Shown here piece after piece: positions 8,279-17,104 of a stretch of DNA of 64,000 bases (the first letter of the stretch is position 1; the number at the start of each line of letters is the position of its first letter). The stretch is from Rhodococcus sp. AW25M09 (GTDB lineage Bacteria > Actinomycetota > Actinomycetes > Mycobacteriales > Mycobacteriaceae). Position numbers and translations under genes: made by a program. A model generated the notes under the pieces. It saw only the letters and a list, made by a program, of their open reading frames with translations, searched no databases and was not told the DNA's origin. The stretch spans positions 1 to 64,000 of the forward strand of contig NZ_CAPS01000051.1 of assembly GCF_000333955.1 (NCBI RefSeq), read 5' to 3'.

Positions 8279-9646
8279 ATGGACGATGCGGTGTCGGCCG
8301 CTCTGTCGTACTTCGATTCCGTCGATCCCGCGCTCGCTGCCGACGCGCGCCTGGGGTGGGACGGCCTGATCGCCGTGTCTTCCCCAGCCGGTCCGACACA
8401 ACATTCCGTGCAGACGTTCCTGTGGGTACATCTGCGGCACCTCGCAGACGGTTCCGATCGCGCGGTCGACATCGCCCGCGCGCTCGGCGAGCTGCTGGAC
8501 CGGCTCGGCCGTGTCGCGTACGCCGAGATCGCCCGGAGCGCCGTCACCGAAGAACTCATGCGAATTGCCGATGACGCCTCGTGGTTGCAGACGTATCGCT
8601 CCGCCACCGAACAGTCGGGCATCGGTGCTGTCGATACAGAACTGGTCACCTGGCAGGACGCCCCGACCGGCATCGAACGGGTGATCGTAGAAAAGATCGG
8701 CGAGACACTGGAAGTGGCGACCATCGCCGGTGAGTTCGAGCCGTCGAAGCCGGGTGGGCGCCCACTGGGTGCCAAGGCCCAGATCACGCGCCGACGCGGC
8801 GTGACCGACGCGGTGCTGACGTCCGACCGCGGTAAGGACGACTCCGAGGCCGTCCTTCTCGAACAACTACTCGATCACCGTATCGAACTGTGGAGCAGTT
8901 ACAGCCCACCTCGGGCCGAGCTCTACCTCGGTGTGCGTGAGTCACTGCACGACGCCGTCCAGCCGGTGTACGGCTGCGTGCGCCGACTGGAGAGCTTCAT
9001 CGGGTGCATCGGCGACGGCGTCACGCTGACCGACGCGGGATATCTTCCGAACGATCTGGTGGCCAGCATCGCGTCCACCGTGTTTCCCCCCGCGGAGCGG
9101 CGGGAGTGGAGCCTGCGGAACGACCCGGAAGAACAGTCGAGGGTGGGCCGGGAACTCGATACCGAGAAAATCTTCACGCTCCGACGTCTTCTGATGCGGG
9201 TGCGTCTGCTGCGGCGTTCCGGCGGGCGGTTGGTTCCGACTGCCCGCACCCGGCAGCTCAGCTCCGACGCACTGTGGCGGGTGCTCACCGCAGGCATCGT
9301 CGGCACCGAATATCACCCGGACGCCATCGCAGCGGAGGTCGTTCTCGCCCGCATGGTCGTCGGTCACGATGCTGCCGACGTGGAAGCGACGGCCGACGAC
9401 CTGGCGCGACTGTTGCGTGCCGAAGGATGGACCCATGCCGGCGAGGAGCCGGCTGCCGAGCATGCCGAGCCACTGACCCGCACGTTGGTTTCCGAGCTCA
9501 GCGCGCTCGGAGCGTTCGAGTTGTCGGAACCTGATCGCGTGTCCGCGTCGGAGACCGTCGGTGCGATCGCGACCGACGAAGGCAAGCGGCTCGCTGCTGC
9601 TGTGTTGCGACACCGCCTGCTACACACCCGGTATCCGGCGTTGTGA
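8279..9646 (+). CDS. Hypothetical protein with pRiA4b ORF-3-like winged-helix segment
   Basis: I choose ATG 8279 (GAAGGG seven bases upstream), giving 455 residues; a GTG at 8264 is an alternative. No catalytic family was recognised. The middle, LTDAGYLPNDLVASI, followed after a linker by LRRLLMRVRLLRRSGGRLVPT and LSSDALWRVL, resembles the helix-turn-helix-like module found after plasmid pRiA4b ORF-3 domains in actinobacteria. The linker between these two parts contains residues encoded by a short interspersed DNA element (9103-9126) that recurs at 27.9 and 32.5 kb. The rest is helical and Ala/Glu/Arg-rich. Divergent from pitA. Confidence 0.7.
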   Translation: MDDAVSAALSYFDSVDPALAADARLGWDGLIAVSSPAGPTQHSVQTFLWVHLRHLADGSDRAVDIARALGELLDRLGRVAYAEIARSAVTEELMRIADDASWLQTYRSATEQSGIGAVDTELVTWQDAPTGIERVIVEKIGETLEVATIAGEFEPSKPGGRPLGAKAQITRRRGVTDAVLTSDRGKDDSEAVLLEQLLDHRIELWSSYSPPRAELYLGVRESLHDAVQPVYGCVRRLESFIGCIGDGVTLTDAGYLPNDLVASIASTVFPPAERREWSLRNDPEEQSRVGRELDTEKIFTLRRLLMRVRLLRRSGGRLVPTARTRQLSSDALWRVLTAGIVGTEYHPDAIAAEVVLARMVVGHDAADVEATADDLARLLRAEGWTHAGEEPAAEHAEPLTRTLVSELSALGAFELSEPDRVSASETVGAIATDEGKRLAAAVLRHRLLHTRYPAL

Positions 9647-9751
9647 CGAATCGGAGATGGCCTATCGGTCGAAACTGCCGTTCTCGCACGGTTAAGCTCA
9701 CCTGGAACCGATTCCAGAGCGGGCTCGGGTATCGGTTGCGAGGAGATGCTG

Positions 9752-11032
9752 GTGGACGGTGAGATCGCGGACAGCGCGCGCTCCCAGTCTCGGCGTCAGA
9801 GTGACTCCGCTCGTCGATACCTCGATTTCGAGGCGACGACGCCGGCCTTACGGTCGACGGTCGAGTTCGCCGCGCGTAGCGTCGGATTCGCGATCGCCCA
9901 GCTCAACGTGCTCGACGAGGACACCCAGTACACACTGGTCAACGTCGGTGGTCCGCCGGTGTCCACCGTGGTGCGTTCCGACACCCTGTGCGACGACGTG
10001 GTGCGCACCGGTGAGCCTGCGGTTGTCGCGCACGGCCGCGTCCATGCCACCACCCGGCAGCGCGCAATCCTGAACGAGAACGGCATCGCCTCGTACGCAT
10101 CTGTCCCGCTTCGAGGGCGAGAGGGCCTGGTGATCGGCACCCTGTGCCTGTACGACCGCACGCCGCGCACCCTATCGGGTGAACAGATGCAAGAACTCGA
10201 ACAGTTCGCATCGGTGCTCGAGGAGCAACTCGATCTGCTTCGCCGCGTCGGATCCGGCGTCATCCGGCTGGGCAGCGACAACAACATAGCCGACTCCATC
10301 GCCGACGGGCACATCGTCCCCTGGTTTCAATCGATCGTGGATCTGCGGACCGCGGAGATCGTCGGCTTCGAGGCGTTGGCTCGCTGGCATCACCCCACGC
10401 GCGGGGTGGTGGTACCCGCAGATTTCGTTCCGTTCGCCGAGACCAGCGAGCTGATCATCGACGTCGATCTCAGCGTGCTCACCCAGGCCGCCGCCGAGAT
10501 GAAGAAGTGGCACGTCCACCGTCCGGATCTGCGGCTGACCGTCAACATCTCCGGACGCCATCTTTCGCACCCCGATGGTGTCAGCCAGCTGGAGCGTGCC
10601 ATCGCGCCCTCGGGAGTGTCCCCGTCGTCGATCTCCCTCGAACTCACCGAAACCACGGCGGTGACGCCGGGTCCGTTGCTGCGCAGACATATCGACGACG
10701 TGCACCGGCTGGGCTTTCGGGTGTTGCTCGACGATTTCGGTTCGGGGTGGTCCTCGCTCGAACGATTGGTGACGCTGCAGCCCGACGGCATCAAGATCGA
10801 CGGGCATCTGACGCGTTTCGTCGACACCGTTGCCGGACGGGCAATGATCAGGTCGTTGGCCGGAGTGGCGAAGGACCTCGACCTGACGATGATCGTGGAA
10901 GGCATCGAAAGCCGCGAACAAGCCGACGCCGTGCTCGATCTCGGTTGCACCCTGGCGCAGGGCTATCTGTGGTCGCGGCCGCAGTCTGCAGCCGCGGTGA
11001 TGCGAATGGTCGCCGGCGACGCCGCGATCTAG
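9752..11032 (+). CDS. GAF-EAL cyclic-di-GMP phosphodiesterase
   Basis: An AGGAG directly abuts ATG 9746, so GTG 9752 with six-base spacing is the better start, giving 426 residues. Residues about 20-160 form a GAF sensor domain (for example YASVPLRGREGLVIGTLCLY). From about residue 180 an EAL domain follows with its full catalytic set: GFEALARWHHP, NISGRHL, LELTETTA, LLDDFGSGWSS, GIKIDG, VEGIESREQ and LAQGYLWSRP. It should hydrolyse c-di-GMP to pGpG. There is no GGDEF domain and no TM helix, so it is a cytosolic enzyme. It faces a GGDEF cyclase gene 0.4 kb downstream on the opposite strand. Confidence 0.88.
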   Translation: MDGEIADSARSQSRRQSDSARRYLDFEATTPALRSTVEFAARSVGFAIAQLNVLDEDTQYTLVNVGGPPVSTVVRSDTLCDDVVRTGEPAVVAHGRVHATTRQRAILNENGIASYASVPLRGREGLVIGTLCLYDRTPRTLSGEQMQELEQFASVLEEQLDLLRRVGSGVIRLGSDNNIADSIADGHIVPWFQSIVDLRTAEIVGFEALARWHHPTRGVVVPADFVPFAETSELIIDVDLSVLTQAAAEMKKWHVHRPDLRLTVNISGRHLSHPDGVSQLERAIAPSGVSPSSISLELTETTAVTPGPLLRRHIDDVHRLGFRVLLDDFGSGWSSLERLVTLQPDGIKIDGHLTRFVDTVAGRAMIRSLAGVAKDLDLTMIVEGIESREQADAVLDLGCTLAQGYLWSRPQSAAAVMRMVAGDAAI

Positions 11033-11409
11033 CGGGTATCCCGGCGCAGTGGGTGATCCTCCGGAATCTGTACCAGTACGATCGGAATTCCGTCCGGATC
11101 CTCCGTCCACATTTCGATCAGACCCCACGGCTCGGTTCTGGCCTCGCGCGTGATCGGGATCCCGGCAGCCGTCAATTCAATTGTGGCCGAGTCGATGTCG
11201 CGTACCTGCAGCCAGAGTGCGCCGGAGAACGATCCCGGCCCGTCACCGCGATGGTGCGACGCAATTTCGAGCAGGCCCTGGCCGACGAAGAACACCGTGC
11301 CGCCGGGGTATTCGCGACACACTGCCAGCGAGAGGCCGTCACGATAGAACTCGAGGGTCCTCCGGTAGTCGGCCGGGCGCAGAATTGTCCGAGCAGCGAG
11401 GATGTCCAC
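11029..11409 (-). CDS. VOC (glyoxalase/bleomycin-resistance fold) protein
   Basis: A 126-residue single-domain vicinal-oxygen-chelate protein. LRPADYRRTLEFYRDGLSLA gives the first beta-alpha-beta module, WLQVRDIDSATIEL the second, and EMWTEDPDGIPIVLVQIPE the classic C-terminal EDPDG strand that carries a metal ligand. VOC proteins include dioxygenases, lyases and resistance proteins, so the substrate is unknown. Its 3' end overlaps that of the EAL gene by four bases. M. tuberculosis has a VOC-type gene (Rv0546c) between pitA and menB at the same place. Confidence 0.8.
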   Translation of the reverse strand: MDILAARTILRPADYRRTLEFYRDGLSLAVCREYPGGTVFFVGQGLLEIASHHRGDGPGSFSGALWLQVRDIDSATIELTAAGIPITREARTEPWGLIEMWTEDPDGIPIVLVQIPEDHPLRRDTR

Positions 11410-11433
11410 ACCGCATGGATACCACGTGATGGC

Positions 11434-12555
11434 TCAGAGTTCGCTCTTTACCACGCGGTCGCCGCCGGTGGCCTTGGCCTCGTACATCAGCGAGTCCGCT
11501 ATCCGCGTTGCGCGCGTGACGATGTCGACGTTCTGGTCCCACAGTGCCGAATCCCAGTACACGATCGCAGCCCCGATGCTGACCGTCACCGCGACGGTGT
11601 CCGCCGGGTCGAGCAGGACTCTGCGCGCGCCATGGATCAGCGCATCGATGTGCAACCGTGACGTCGACACCACGGCGAGGTACTCCTCGCCGCCGGTCCG
11701 CGCGAGCACTCCATAGTTGCCGACGTGGGAACCGAGCCGTTCGGCGATGCGCGCGATGACCGCGTCGCCCTCCTCGTGCCCGTATTCGTCGTTGACCGCT
11801 TTGAAGCGGTCGATGTCCACCGCCAGCACCGCTACACATCGACCGCGCTCTCGGCCCCGTAACCACACGTCGTCGATCGCGGCGTCGAGTCCACGACGAT
11901 TGAGCAGGCCGGTGAGCGGGTCTAGCCGAGAACTGCGAGCGTCCTCCGACAGGACGGTCACCAGCAGATGTGACGTCGACGGAACTCCGGCTACCACCAG
12001 TAGAACGATATTGACCCGGAAGATCGTCGACGCGAGGTCTGCATTGCCCACGTCGTACGTGGCGATCGCGACCACCACGATGACCGTCACCGCGAACACC
12101 AGATGTGCCACCAGCCAACGGGGACTGAGAAAGAAGGTGAAGAACGTGCCGACGATCGCGAACAGTACGCAGCTCAACAGAGCGTCCCCCGGCGGGTTCA
12201 ACACCAAGGTGGACGCGGTTCCGAGGTCGGCGTACACCCCGTACGCCACCACTCCGCGTCGGCCGGGGAACGGCCTGATCAACCACAGTGCGCTCACCAC
12301 CACGGCGGACAGGACCAGGATCGCCTTCCACACGATTGCCGACGGGCTGTGTACTGCGTCCGGGGAGAACAGGGAGATCACCGCAAGCGCACCGAAGTCG
12401 AACGTCGAGAATGCGAGCACCAACCGGATGAGCGCGCCTGCAGGGTGGGAGCGCTGAAACTCGGCCATCCAGCGGTAGTCGTAGGGCTGTGTGAACCATG
12501 CTCGCAGGGTGCCCGCAGAACTGTCGCGTCGACGACGGTGCCAGCTGGTATTCAC
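11434..12555 (-). CDS. Membrane GGDEF diguanylate cyclase
   Basis: From GTG 12555, eight bases after menB, the protein has 373 residues; an upstream GTG/ATG pair at 12621/12618 would overlap menB. An N-terminal region has about six hydrophobic helices (residues 40-190) with no recognised periplasmic sensor. The GGDEF domain starts at SSRLDPLTGLLNRRGLD, contains LAVDIDRFKAVNDEYGHEEGD and the active-site variant RTGGEEYL. Tyr in place of Phe is common in active cyclases. No RxxD inhibitory site is seen five residues before the motif, so product inhibition is unlikely. It pairs with the nearby EAL enzyme. Confidence 0.85.
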   Translation of the reverse strand: MNTSWHRRRRDSSAGTLRAWFTQPYDYRWMAEFQRSHPAGALIRLVLAFSTFDFGALAVISLFSPDAVHSPSAIVWKAILVLSAVVVSALWLIRPFPGRRGVVAYGVYADLGTASTLVLNPPGDALLSCVLFAIVGTFFTFFLSPRWLVAHLVFAVTVIVVVAIATYDVGNADLASTIFRVNIVLLVVAGVPSTSHLLVTVLSEDARSSRLDPLTGLLNRRGLDAAIDDVWLRGRERGRCVAVLAVDIDRFKAVNDEYGHEEGDAVIARIAERLGSHVGNYGVLARTGGEEYLAVVSTSRLHIDALIHGARRVLLDPADTVAVTVSIGAAIVYWDSALWDQNVDIVTRATRIADSLMYEAKATGGDRVVKSEL

Positions 12556-12562
12556 CTGCTCG

Positions 12563-13465
12563 TCAGAAATATCGCGGGAACGGTGACCAGTCGGGTTCGC
12601 GCTTGTCGAGGAAGGCATCACGACCCTCGACGGCCTCGTCGGTCATGTACGCCAGGCGGGTTGCCTCGCCCGCGAACAGTTGCTGGCCCACCAGGCCGTC
12701 GTCCTGCAAGTTGAAGGCGTACTTCAACATTCGCTGAGCCTGCGGCGATTTCGCGTTGATCTTCGCGGCCCACTCGATGGCCGTGTTCTCGAGTTCTGCG
12801 TGATCGACCACCTTGTTCACTGCGCCCATGCGGTGCATCTCCTCGGCCGAGTACGTCTCGCCGAGGAAGAAGATCTCCCGGGCGAACTTCTGCCCGACCA
12901 TCTTGGCCAGATATGCACTGCCGTAACCCCCGTCGAAGCTGCCGACATCGGCGTCGGTCTGCTTGAACCGAGCATGCTCGCGGCTGGCCAGCGTCAGATC
13001 GCACACCACGTGCAGGCTGTGGCCGCCGCCCGCCGCCCAGCCGTTCACCAGGCAGATGACCACCTTGGGCATGAACCGAATCAGCCGCTGCACCTCGAGG
13101 ATGTGCAGGCGTCCCGCGCGGGCCTTGTCGACGGTTTCGGCTGTCTCGCCGTCGGCGTACTGGTACCCGCTGCGCCCGCGAATGCGCTGATCGCCGCCGG
13201 AGCAGAAGGCCCAGCCGCCGTCCTTGCTGCTCGGTCCGTTTCCGGTGAGCAGCACCGTTCCCACATCGGAGCTGACCCGAGCGTGCTCGAGTGCGCGGTA
13301 GAGCTCGTCGACGGTGTGCGGCCGAAACGCGTTGCGAATCTCGGGACGATCGAACGCAACTCGCACGGTCGCGTCGGACACGTGACGGTGATAGGTGATG
13401 TCGGTCAGATCTTCGAAGCCGGGAACGGGACGCCACAGTGCGGGAGTGAAGGTCACATACGCCAC
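12563..13465 (-). CDS. menB: 1,4-dihydroxy-2-naphthoyl-CoA synthase
   Basis: A 300-residue crotonase-fold enzyme that closes the second ring, turning o-succinylbenzoyl-CoA into 1,4-dihydroxy-2-naphthoyl-CoA. Typical MenB features are FDRPEIRNAFRPHTVDELYR, the oxyanion-hole region WAFCSGGDQRIRGRSGYQY, VNGWAAGGGHSLHVVCDLT, and the acidic SFDGGYGSAYLAKMVG. The C-terminal FLDKREPDWSPFPRYF is also standard. It is divergent from the thioesterase-like gene and menC, so the locus has two opposing menaquinone transcription units. Confidence 0.95.
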   Translation of the reverse strand: MAYVTFTPALWRPVPGFEDLTDITYHRHVSDATVRVAFDRPEIRNAFRPHTVDELYRALEHARVSSDVGTVLLTGNGPSSKDGGWAFCSGGDQRIRGRSGYQYADGETAETVDKARAGRLHILEVQRLIRFMPKVVICLVNGWAAGGGHSLHVVCDLTLASREHARFKQTDADVGSFDGGYGSAYLAKMVGQKFAREIFFLGETYSAEEMHRMGAVNKVVDHAELENTAIEWAAKINAKSPQAQRMLKYAFNLQDDGLVGQQLFAGEATRLAYMTDEAVEGRDAFLDKREPDWSPFPRYF

Positions 13466-13524
13466 CTTAACGGTGGCGAGGGCTGAATCAGTGGCGGCCG
13501 GTCGGTACGGCTAGCGTGCAGGTC

Positions 13525-14169
13525 ATGACCGATCCGATGCAGCTCGACCGCGAATCCGACCCCGATTACGACCACCACGGCGGCTTCCCGCGTTTCGTGC
13601 CGGCGAAGGTGGGGCCGGAGTACGGACAGTTGCTGGAGGCATTGCGCACCGTGCAGGATCTCGCCGTGTCGACCTCGTTGCCCGCCGACGTCACCGAGGC
13701 AGCCGTGAGCAAGACTCGGGAATTGATCGAGTTGTTGGAGCCGCACGTGGTCGCGGAGGGGAAGCAGACCGCCGGACGACTTCCGCGGCTACCCGGTCGG
13801 GGTTCACTGTTGTTGCTGCCGTGGGTCATCGAGAAGATCGACGCCGAGGGCGTGCGAAGCAGAGGCGTGTTCCGCCGCTTTCACCTCGGTGGAAACTCCG
13901 CCGCACACGGCGGCACGCTGCCGCTGCTGTTCGACGACCTCTTCGGCCTGATCCAGCACGCGTACGGCAGGCCCATCAGCCGGACGGCATACCTGCACAT
14001 CAACTACCGCAAGGTGACGCCGCTCAACACCGAGCTGATCGTCGAGGGCGCGGTGGATCGGGTCGAGGGACGCAAGACGTTCATCAACGCTCGGCTCACG
14101 GATCTGGACGGCAACCTGTTGGCCGACTGCGAGGCGTTGATGGTGCAGTTGCTCCCGGGGCAGCAGTGA
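13525..14169 (+). CDS. PaaI-like hotdog thioesterase-family protein
   Basis: From ATG 13525 the protein has 214 residues; GTG 13516 is possible. The N-terminal 80 residues are helical and atypical. The rest is a hotdog fold: GVFRRFHLGGNSAAHGGTLP places an HGG-type catalytic loop, followed by TAYLHINYRKVTPLNTELIV and ADCEALMVQL. The gene overlaps menC by four bases (GTGA), indicating translational coupling. That makes it a candidate for the 1,4-dihydroxy-2-naphthoyl-CoA thioesterase step, otherwise unassigned in this cluster. This role is inferred from fold and context only. Confidence 0.75.
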   Translation: MTDPMQLDRESDPDYDHHGGFPRFVPAKVGPEYGQLLEALRTVQDLAVSTSLPADVTEAAVSKTRELIELLEPHVVAEGKQTAGRLPRLPGRGSLLLLPWVIEKIDAEGVRSRGVFRRFHLGGNSAAHGGTLPLLFDDLFGLIQHAYGRPISRTAYLHINYRKVTPLNTELIVEGAVDRVEGRKTFINARLTDLDGNLLADCEALMVQLLPGQQ

Positions 14170-15137
14170 TCCCCGCGATCGACGACATCCTGGACGGTGC
14201 GCATGTGCTCTCGATGCCGATGCGGACCAGGTTTCGCGGGATCACCACCCGTGAGGTGATGCTCGTTCGCGGACCGGCCGGATGGGGTGAGTTCTCACCG
14301 TTTCCCGAGTACGACGACGTCGAGTCGGCCCCGTGGCTGGCGTCGGCGATCGAGGCCGCGTGGGACGGCCCGCCCAGTCCGCAGCGTCGACGCATCCCGG
14401 TGAACGCGACCGTTCCCGCCGTGGCCGCCTCGGAGGTGGCATCGGTGTTGAGCCGGTCTCCCGGTGCCGAGACCGCCAAGGTGAAGGTGGCAGAGAAGGG
14501 GCAGAGCCTGGCCGACGACGTCGCTCGCGTCCGCGCGGTTCGCGAGCTGGTGCCGCGGGTCCGAATAGACGCCAACGGCGGCTGGAGCGTCGACGAGGCG
14601 GTGGCGGCGCTGGCGGCCCTGACTGCCGACGGCCCCCTCGAGTACGCGGAGCAGCCGTGCGCCTCGGTGCCGGAGTTGGTGGAAGTTCGGCGGCGGGTGC
14701 CCGGGGTGCGGATCGCTGCCGACGAGAGCATTCGCCGGGCTGAGGATCCGATGAAGGTCGTCCGGGCCGGCGGAGCGGATATCGCGGTGCTCAAGGTGGC
14801 CCCGCTCGGCGGGATGCGGGCGGTACTCGAGCTGGCAGGCGAGCTGGGCGAGTACGGCGTCCCGGTGGTGGTGTCGAGTGCTCTGGACTCGGCCGTCGGC
14901 ATCTCGTCGGGGCTGGCCGCAGCTGCTGCGCTGCCGCATCTCGAATTCGCCTGTGGTCTCGGAACGGGCGCACTGTTCGTTCGAGACGTCGCACCCTCGC
15001 CCGAGGTGATCGACGGAACGTACCCGGTCGACATCCTCGAACCCGATGCGCAAGCGCTGATCGAGCTCGATGCCGACGCCGATCGCACACAGTGGTGGAT
15101 CGAACGAGTTCGGCGTTGCCACGCCCTTCTGCGGTAG
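14166..15137 (+). CDS. menC: o-succinylbenzoate synthase
   Basis: Enolase-superfamily dehydratase making o-succinylbenzoate, 323 residues from GTG 14166. Signatures in order are the KxK base AKVKVAEKG, the first metal ligand RIDANGGWSVDEAV, the second EYAEQPCASV, the third IAADESIRR, and the second catalytic lysine AVLKVAPLGG. Start is fixed by the GTGA overlap with the thioesterase-like gene. Confidence 0.93.
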   Translation: MIPAIDDILDGAHVLSMPMRTRFRGITTREVMLVRGPAGWGEFSPFPEYDDVESAPWLASAIEAAWDGPPSPQRRRIPVNATVPAVAASEVASVLSRSPGAETAKVKVAEKGQSLADDVARVRAVRELVPRVRIDANGGWSVDEAVAALAALTADGPLEYAEQPCASVPELVEVRRRVPGVRIAADESIRRAEDPMKVVRAGGADIAVLKVAPLGGMRAVLELAGELGEYGVPVVVSSALDSAVGISSGLAAAAALPHLEFACGLGTGALFVRDVAPSPEVIDGTYPVDILEPDAQALIELDADADRTQWWIERVRRCHALLR

Positions 15138-15189
15138 TCTTGCGCCCGGTCCGCGTGGGGCCGCTGACATATCTGGGAGGAAACTCGAA

Positions 15190-15633
15190 GTGGTTGCTGC
15201 ACTCAAGGATTCGCTACTCGACGAGTCGAAGGCCGACGCTCTGCGCGTCGATGTTCTGGCTCTGATCGACGCCGAGGTCGCGGACAAGAAGGGCGCGAGC
15301 GGACTCGCGGTCAAGGGGGGATACGGCGCGGTGAAGAAGGTCGGACCGTCGTACATCGACAATGCGGTCTCGGCTCTGTGGCCCGATTTCGTCGACAAGC
15401 TCGACCCGTTCTGGCAGTCGTACAACGCTGCTCCTCAGGGCACGTTCGGTGACTACCTCGTCGCCAACGGTGACGCCGCGTCCGACGCGTTGCTCTCGGT
15501 CACCGATGCTCGCATCGAGGAAACCGACAAGTCCGTCGTCAAGAAGTTCTACGGCAGCCTGCGTGGTTCGGCGAAGAAGAACGTCACCGAGGCACTGCCG
15601 CGCGTCGGCGATCTGGTCGCCAAGCACGCCTGA
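15190..15633 (+). CDS. Conserved actinobacterial hypothetical protein (DUF6918-like)
   Basis: GTG 15190 has AGGAA nine bases upstream and gives 147 residues. The sequence is soluble, helical and charged: LKDSLLDESKADALRVDVLA, VSALWPDFVDKLDPFW and VVKKFYGSLRGSAKKNV. I believe it belongs to a family of actinobacterial proteins of unknown function (DUF6918-like), but this is from memory of the pattern. Its stop is followed within 12 bases by a strong palindromic repeat. Confidence 0.65.
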   Translation: MVAALKDSLLDESKADALRVDVLALIDAEVADKKGASGLAVKGGYGAVKKVGPSYIDNAVSALWPDFVDKLDPFWQSYNAAPQGTFGDYLVANGDAASDALLSVTDARIEETDKSVVKKFYGSLRGSAKKNVTEALPRVGDLVAKHA

Positions 15634-15644
15634 GCGGCTTCGCC

Positions 15645-15692
15645 GCATGTGCGCGGAAGTTCGTAGCCTGCTACGAATTTCCGCTCACATGC
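15645..15692. repeat. Palindromic 48-bp interspersed element, copy 1
   Basis: Two 22-base arms (GCATGTGCGCGGAAGTTCGTAG and its near reverse complement) flank a four-base loop, with two mismatches. It sits between the convergent DUF6918-like and DUF2252 genes and its right arm includes the DUF2252 stop codon. A homologous palindrome lies at 27834-27881. Likely a bidirectional terminator or REP-like repeat. Confidence 0.75.
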
Positions 15693-17094
15693 GCGTAGCG
15701 CTCAATCGCTCCCAGTCGGCTTCCGTCTGATCCGCGTACAACTGCGCGAACCGGCACAGTGCCACCTCGAGGGCGTCGGAATCGCCGGTGTATCCCGAGA
15801 TCATCGACGCGCCACTGGTTCGCGCGTGTCCCTTGGCCAGGAGTCGGCCCACCACGCGTGCGTAGTCCACCAGAGCCGCCGCATTGATCGACGAGAGGTC
15901 GATCGTCCCCTTCATGTTGCGGAACTGGCGCACGTAGTACTGCCGTCCGTCGATGGTGGTCCAGCCCAGCAGCGGATCGCTGACGGTTTGTAGATCCTGC
16001 TGATACTCGACGACGCGTTGTCCCTGATGGTCGTGCCACGCGGATTCGCCGTGCACGTACGGCGCGAGTACCGAGCGTCTGGCCTGCTTGAGCTGCAGAA
16101 ACACCACATCGTCCTCGCTGGTGCCCTCGAGCAGTGCCACGTATGCCCGAAGCCCGACACTGCCGACCCCGACGACACGGTGCGCCACGTCGATCAGGGT
16201 GTAGCCGCCGAGCACTCGACGCCAGTGCGGAGTGAGGGTGAGCAGGTACTCGTCCAGTCCGACGGCGAGAAGGTCCTCGTCCTCGGCCGAGATACGCGTG
16301 GTGATCGGCGGTTCCTCGACGATTCTGCGCTTGCCCTCGTGCTTCTCGGTGAATCGCGGAAGAACGCGGTCACTGGTGCGTCGACGCGCCTTCTTGGTGG
16401 CGCGTTTGATTTCCTTGCGCAGCGAGCCCTCGGTGGCGTCACGCTGCAGCTTCTCGGCCGTCAGTCGCTGGAACGACCGGGACATCAGCGGCTCGTCGGC
16501 AAGCCTGGCCACCTCGATGCGATAGGCGGACACACAGGCAGTGACGGCATCGCGACACTGATCCTCGCTGCGGCCGTTCTGCCGCCCGGCCACCCAGATG
16601 CTCGCGGCGAGGCGTCGGAGATCCCATTCCCAGGCCCCGGGATGGGCCTCGTCGAAGTCGTTCAGGTCGATGACGAGGTCGCGTTCGGGGGAGGCGTAGA
16701 ACCCGAAGTTGCCCAGGTGGGCGTCGCCGCTGATCACCGGATTGATACCGGTCGACGGCAGCATCGCCACATCCCGAGCCATGACGATGGCTGTGCCGCG
16801 CAGGAATCCGTAGGGGGACTCGACCATGCGCTCGAGGCGCGTCGGAATCAGCCATTCGATGCGGCCCTGGTGCGAGTACTCGATCTGCTTGACCGGGTCG
16901 GGCCGGTCCGGCGGCGGCGTCCACTCGCCCAGTGAGGCGAGCGGGACCTTGTCGCGCAGGCGTCGACCCAGTTCGTAGCGTTCGGCGCGGGGGAGAGGGC
17001 GGGCGCGCAGGGAGGCGAATGCCGCCCCGTCGACCTCGACCGAGTCGGTGACGACCGTGTGACCTTTTCCGAAGCCGGGCATGTGAGATGACAC
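15685..17094 (-). CDS. DUF2252 protein (kinase-like fold)
   Basis: A 469-residue DUF2252 family protein. The central VISGDAHLGNFGFYAS and DLVIDLNDFDEAHPGAWEWD resemble the catalytic HxDxxxxN-like and metal-binding loops of aminoglycoside/homoserine-kinase-type phosphotransferases, to which DUF2252 is distantly related. Later motifs include RVVGVGSVGLRAYVALLEG and FLQLKQARRSVL. No substrate is established. GTG 17094 is used; ATG 17082 is an alternative. It lies ten bases after the remnant siderophore-interacting protein gene. Confidence 0.85.
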   Translation of the reverse strand: MSSHMPGFGKGHTVVTDSVEVDGAAFASLRARPLPRAERYELGRRLRDKVPLASLGEWTPPPDRPDPVKQIEYSHQGRIEWLIPTRLERMVESPYGFLRGTAIVMARDVAMLPSTGINPVISGDAHLGNFGFYASPERDLVIDLNDFDEAHPGAWEWDLRRLAASIWVAGRQNGRSEDQCRDAVTACVSAYRIEVARLADEPLMSRSFQRLTAEKLQRDATEGSLRKEIKRATKKARRRTSDRVLPRFTEKHEGKRRIVEEPPITTRISAEDEDLLAVGLDEYLLTLTPHWRRVLGGYTLIDVAHRVVGVGSVGLRAYVALLEGTSEDDVVFLQLKQARRSVLAPYVHGESAWHDHQGQRVVEYQQDLQTVSDPLLGWTTIDGRQYYVRQFRNMKGTIDLSSINAAALVDYARVVGRLLAKGHARTSGASMISGYTGDSDALEVALCRFAQLYADQTEADWERLSATRM

Positions 17095-17104
17095 TAATCG
17101 AGCG

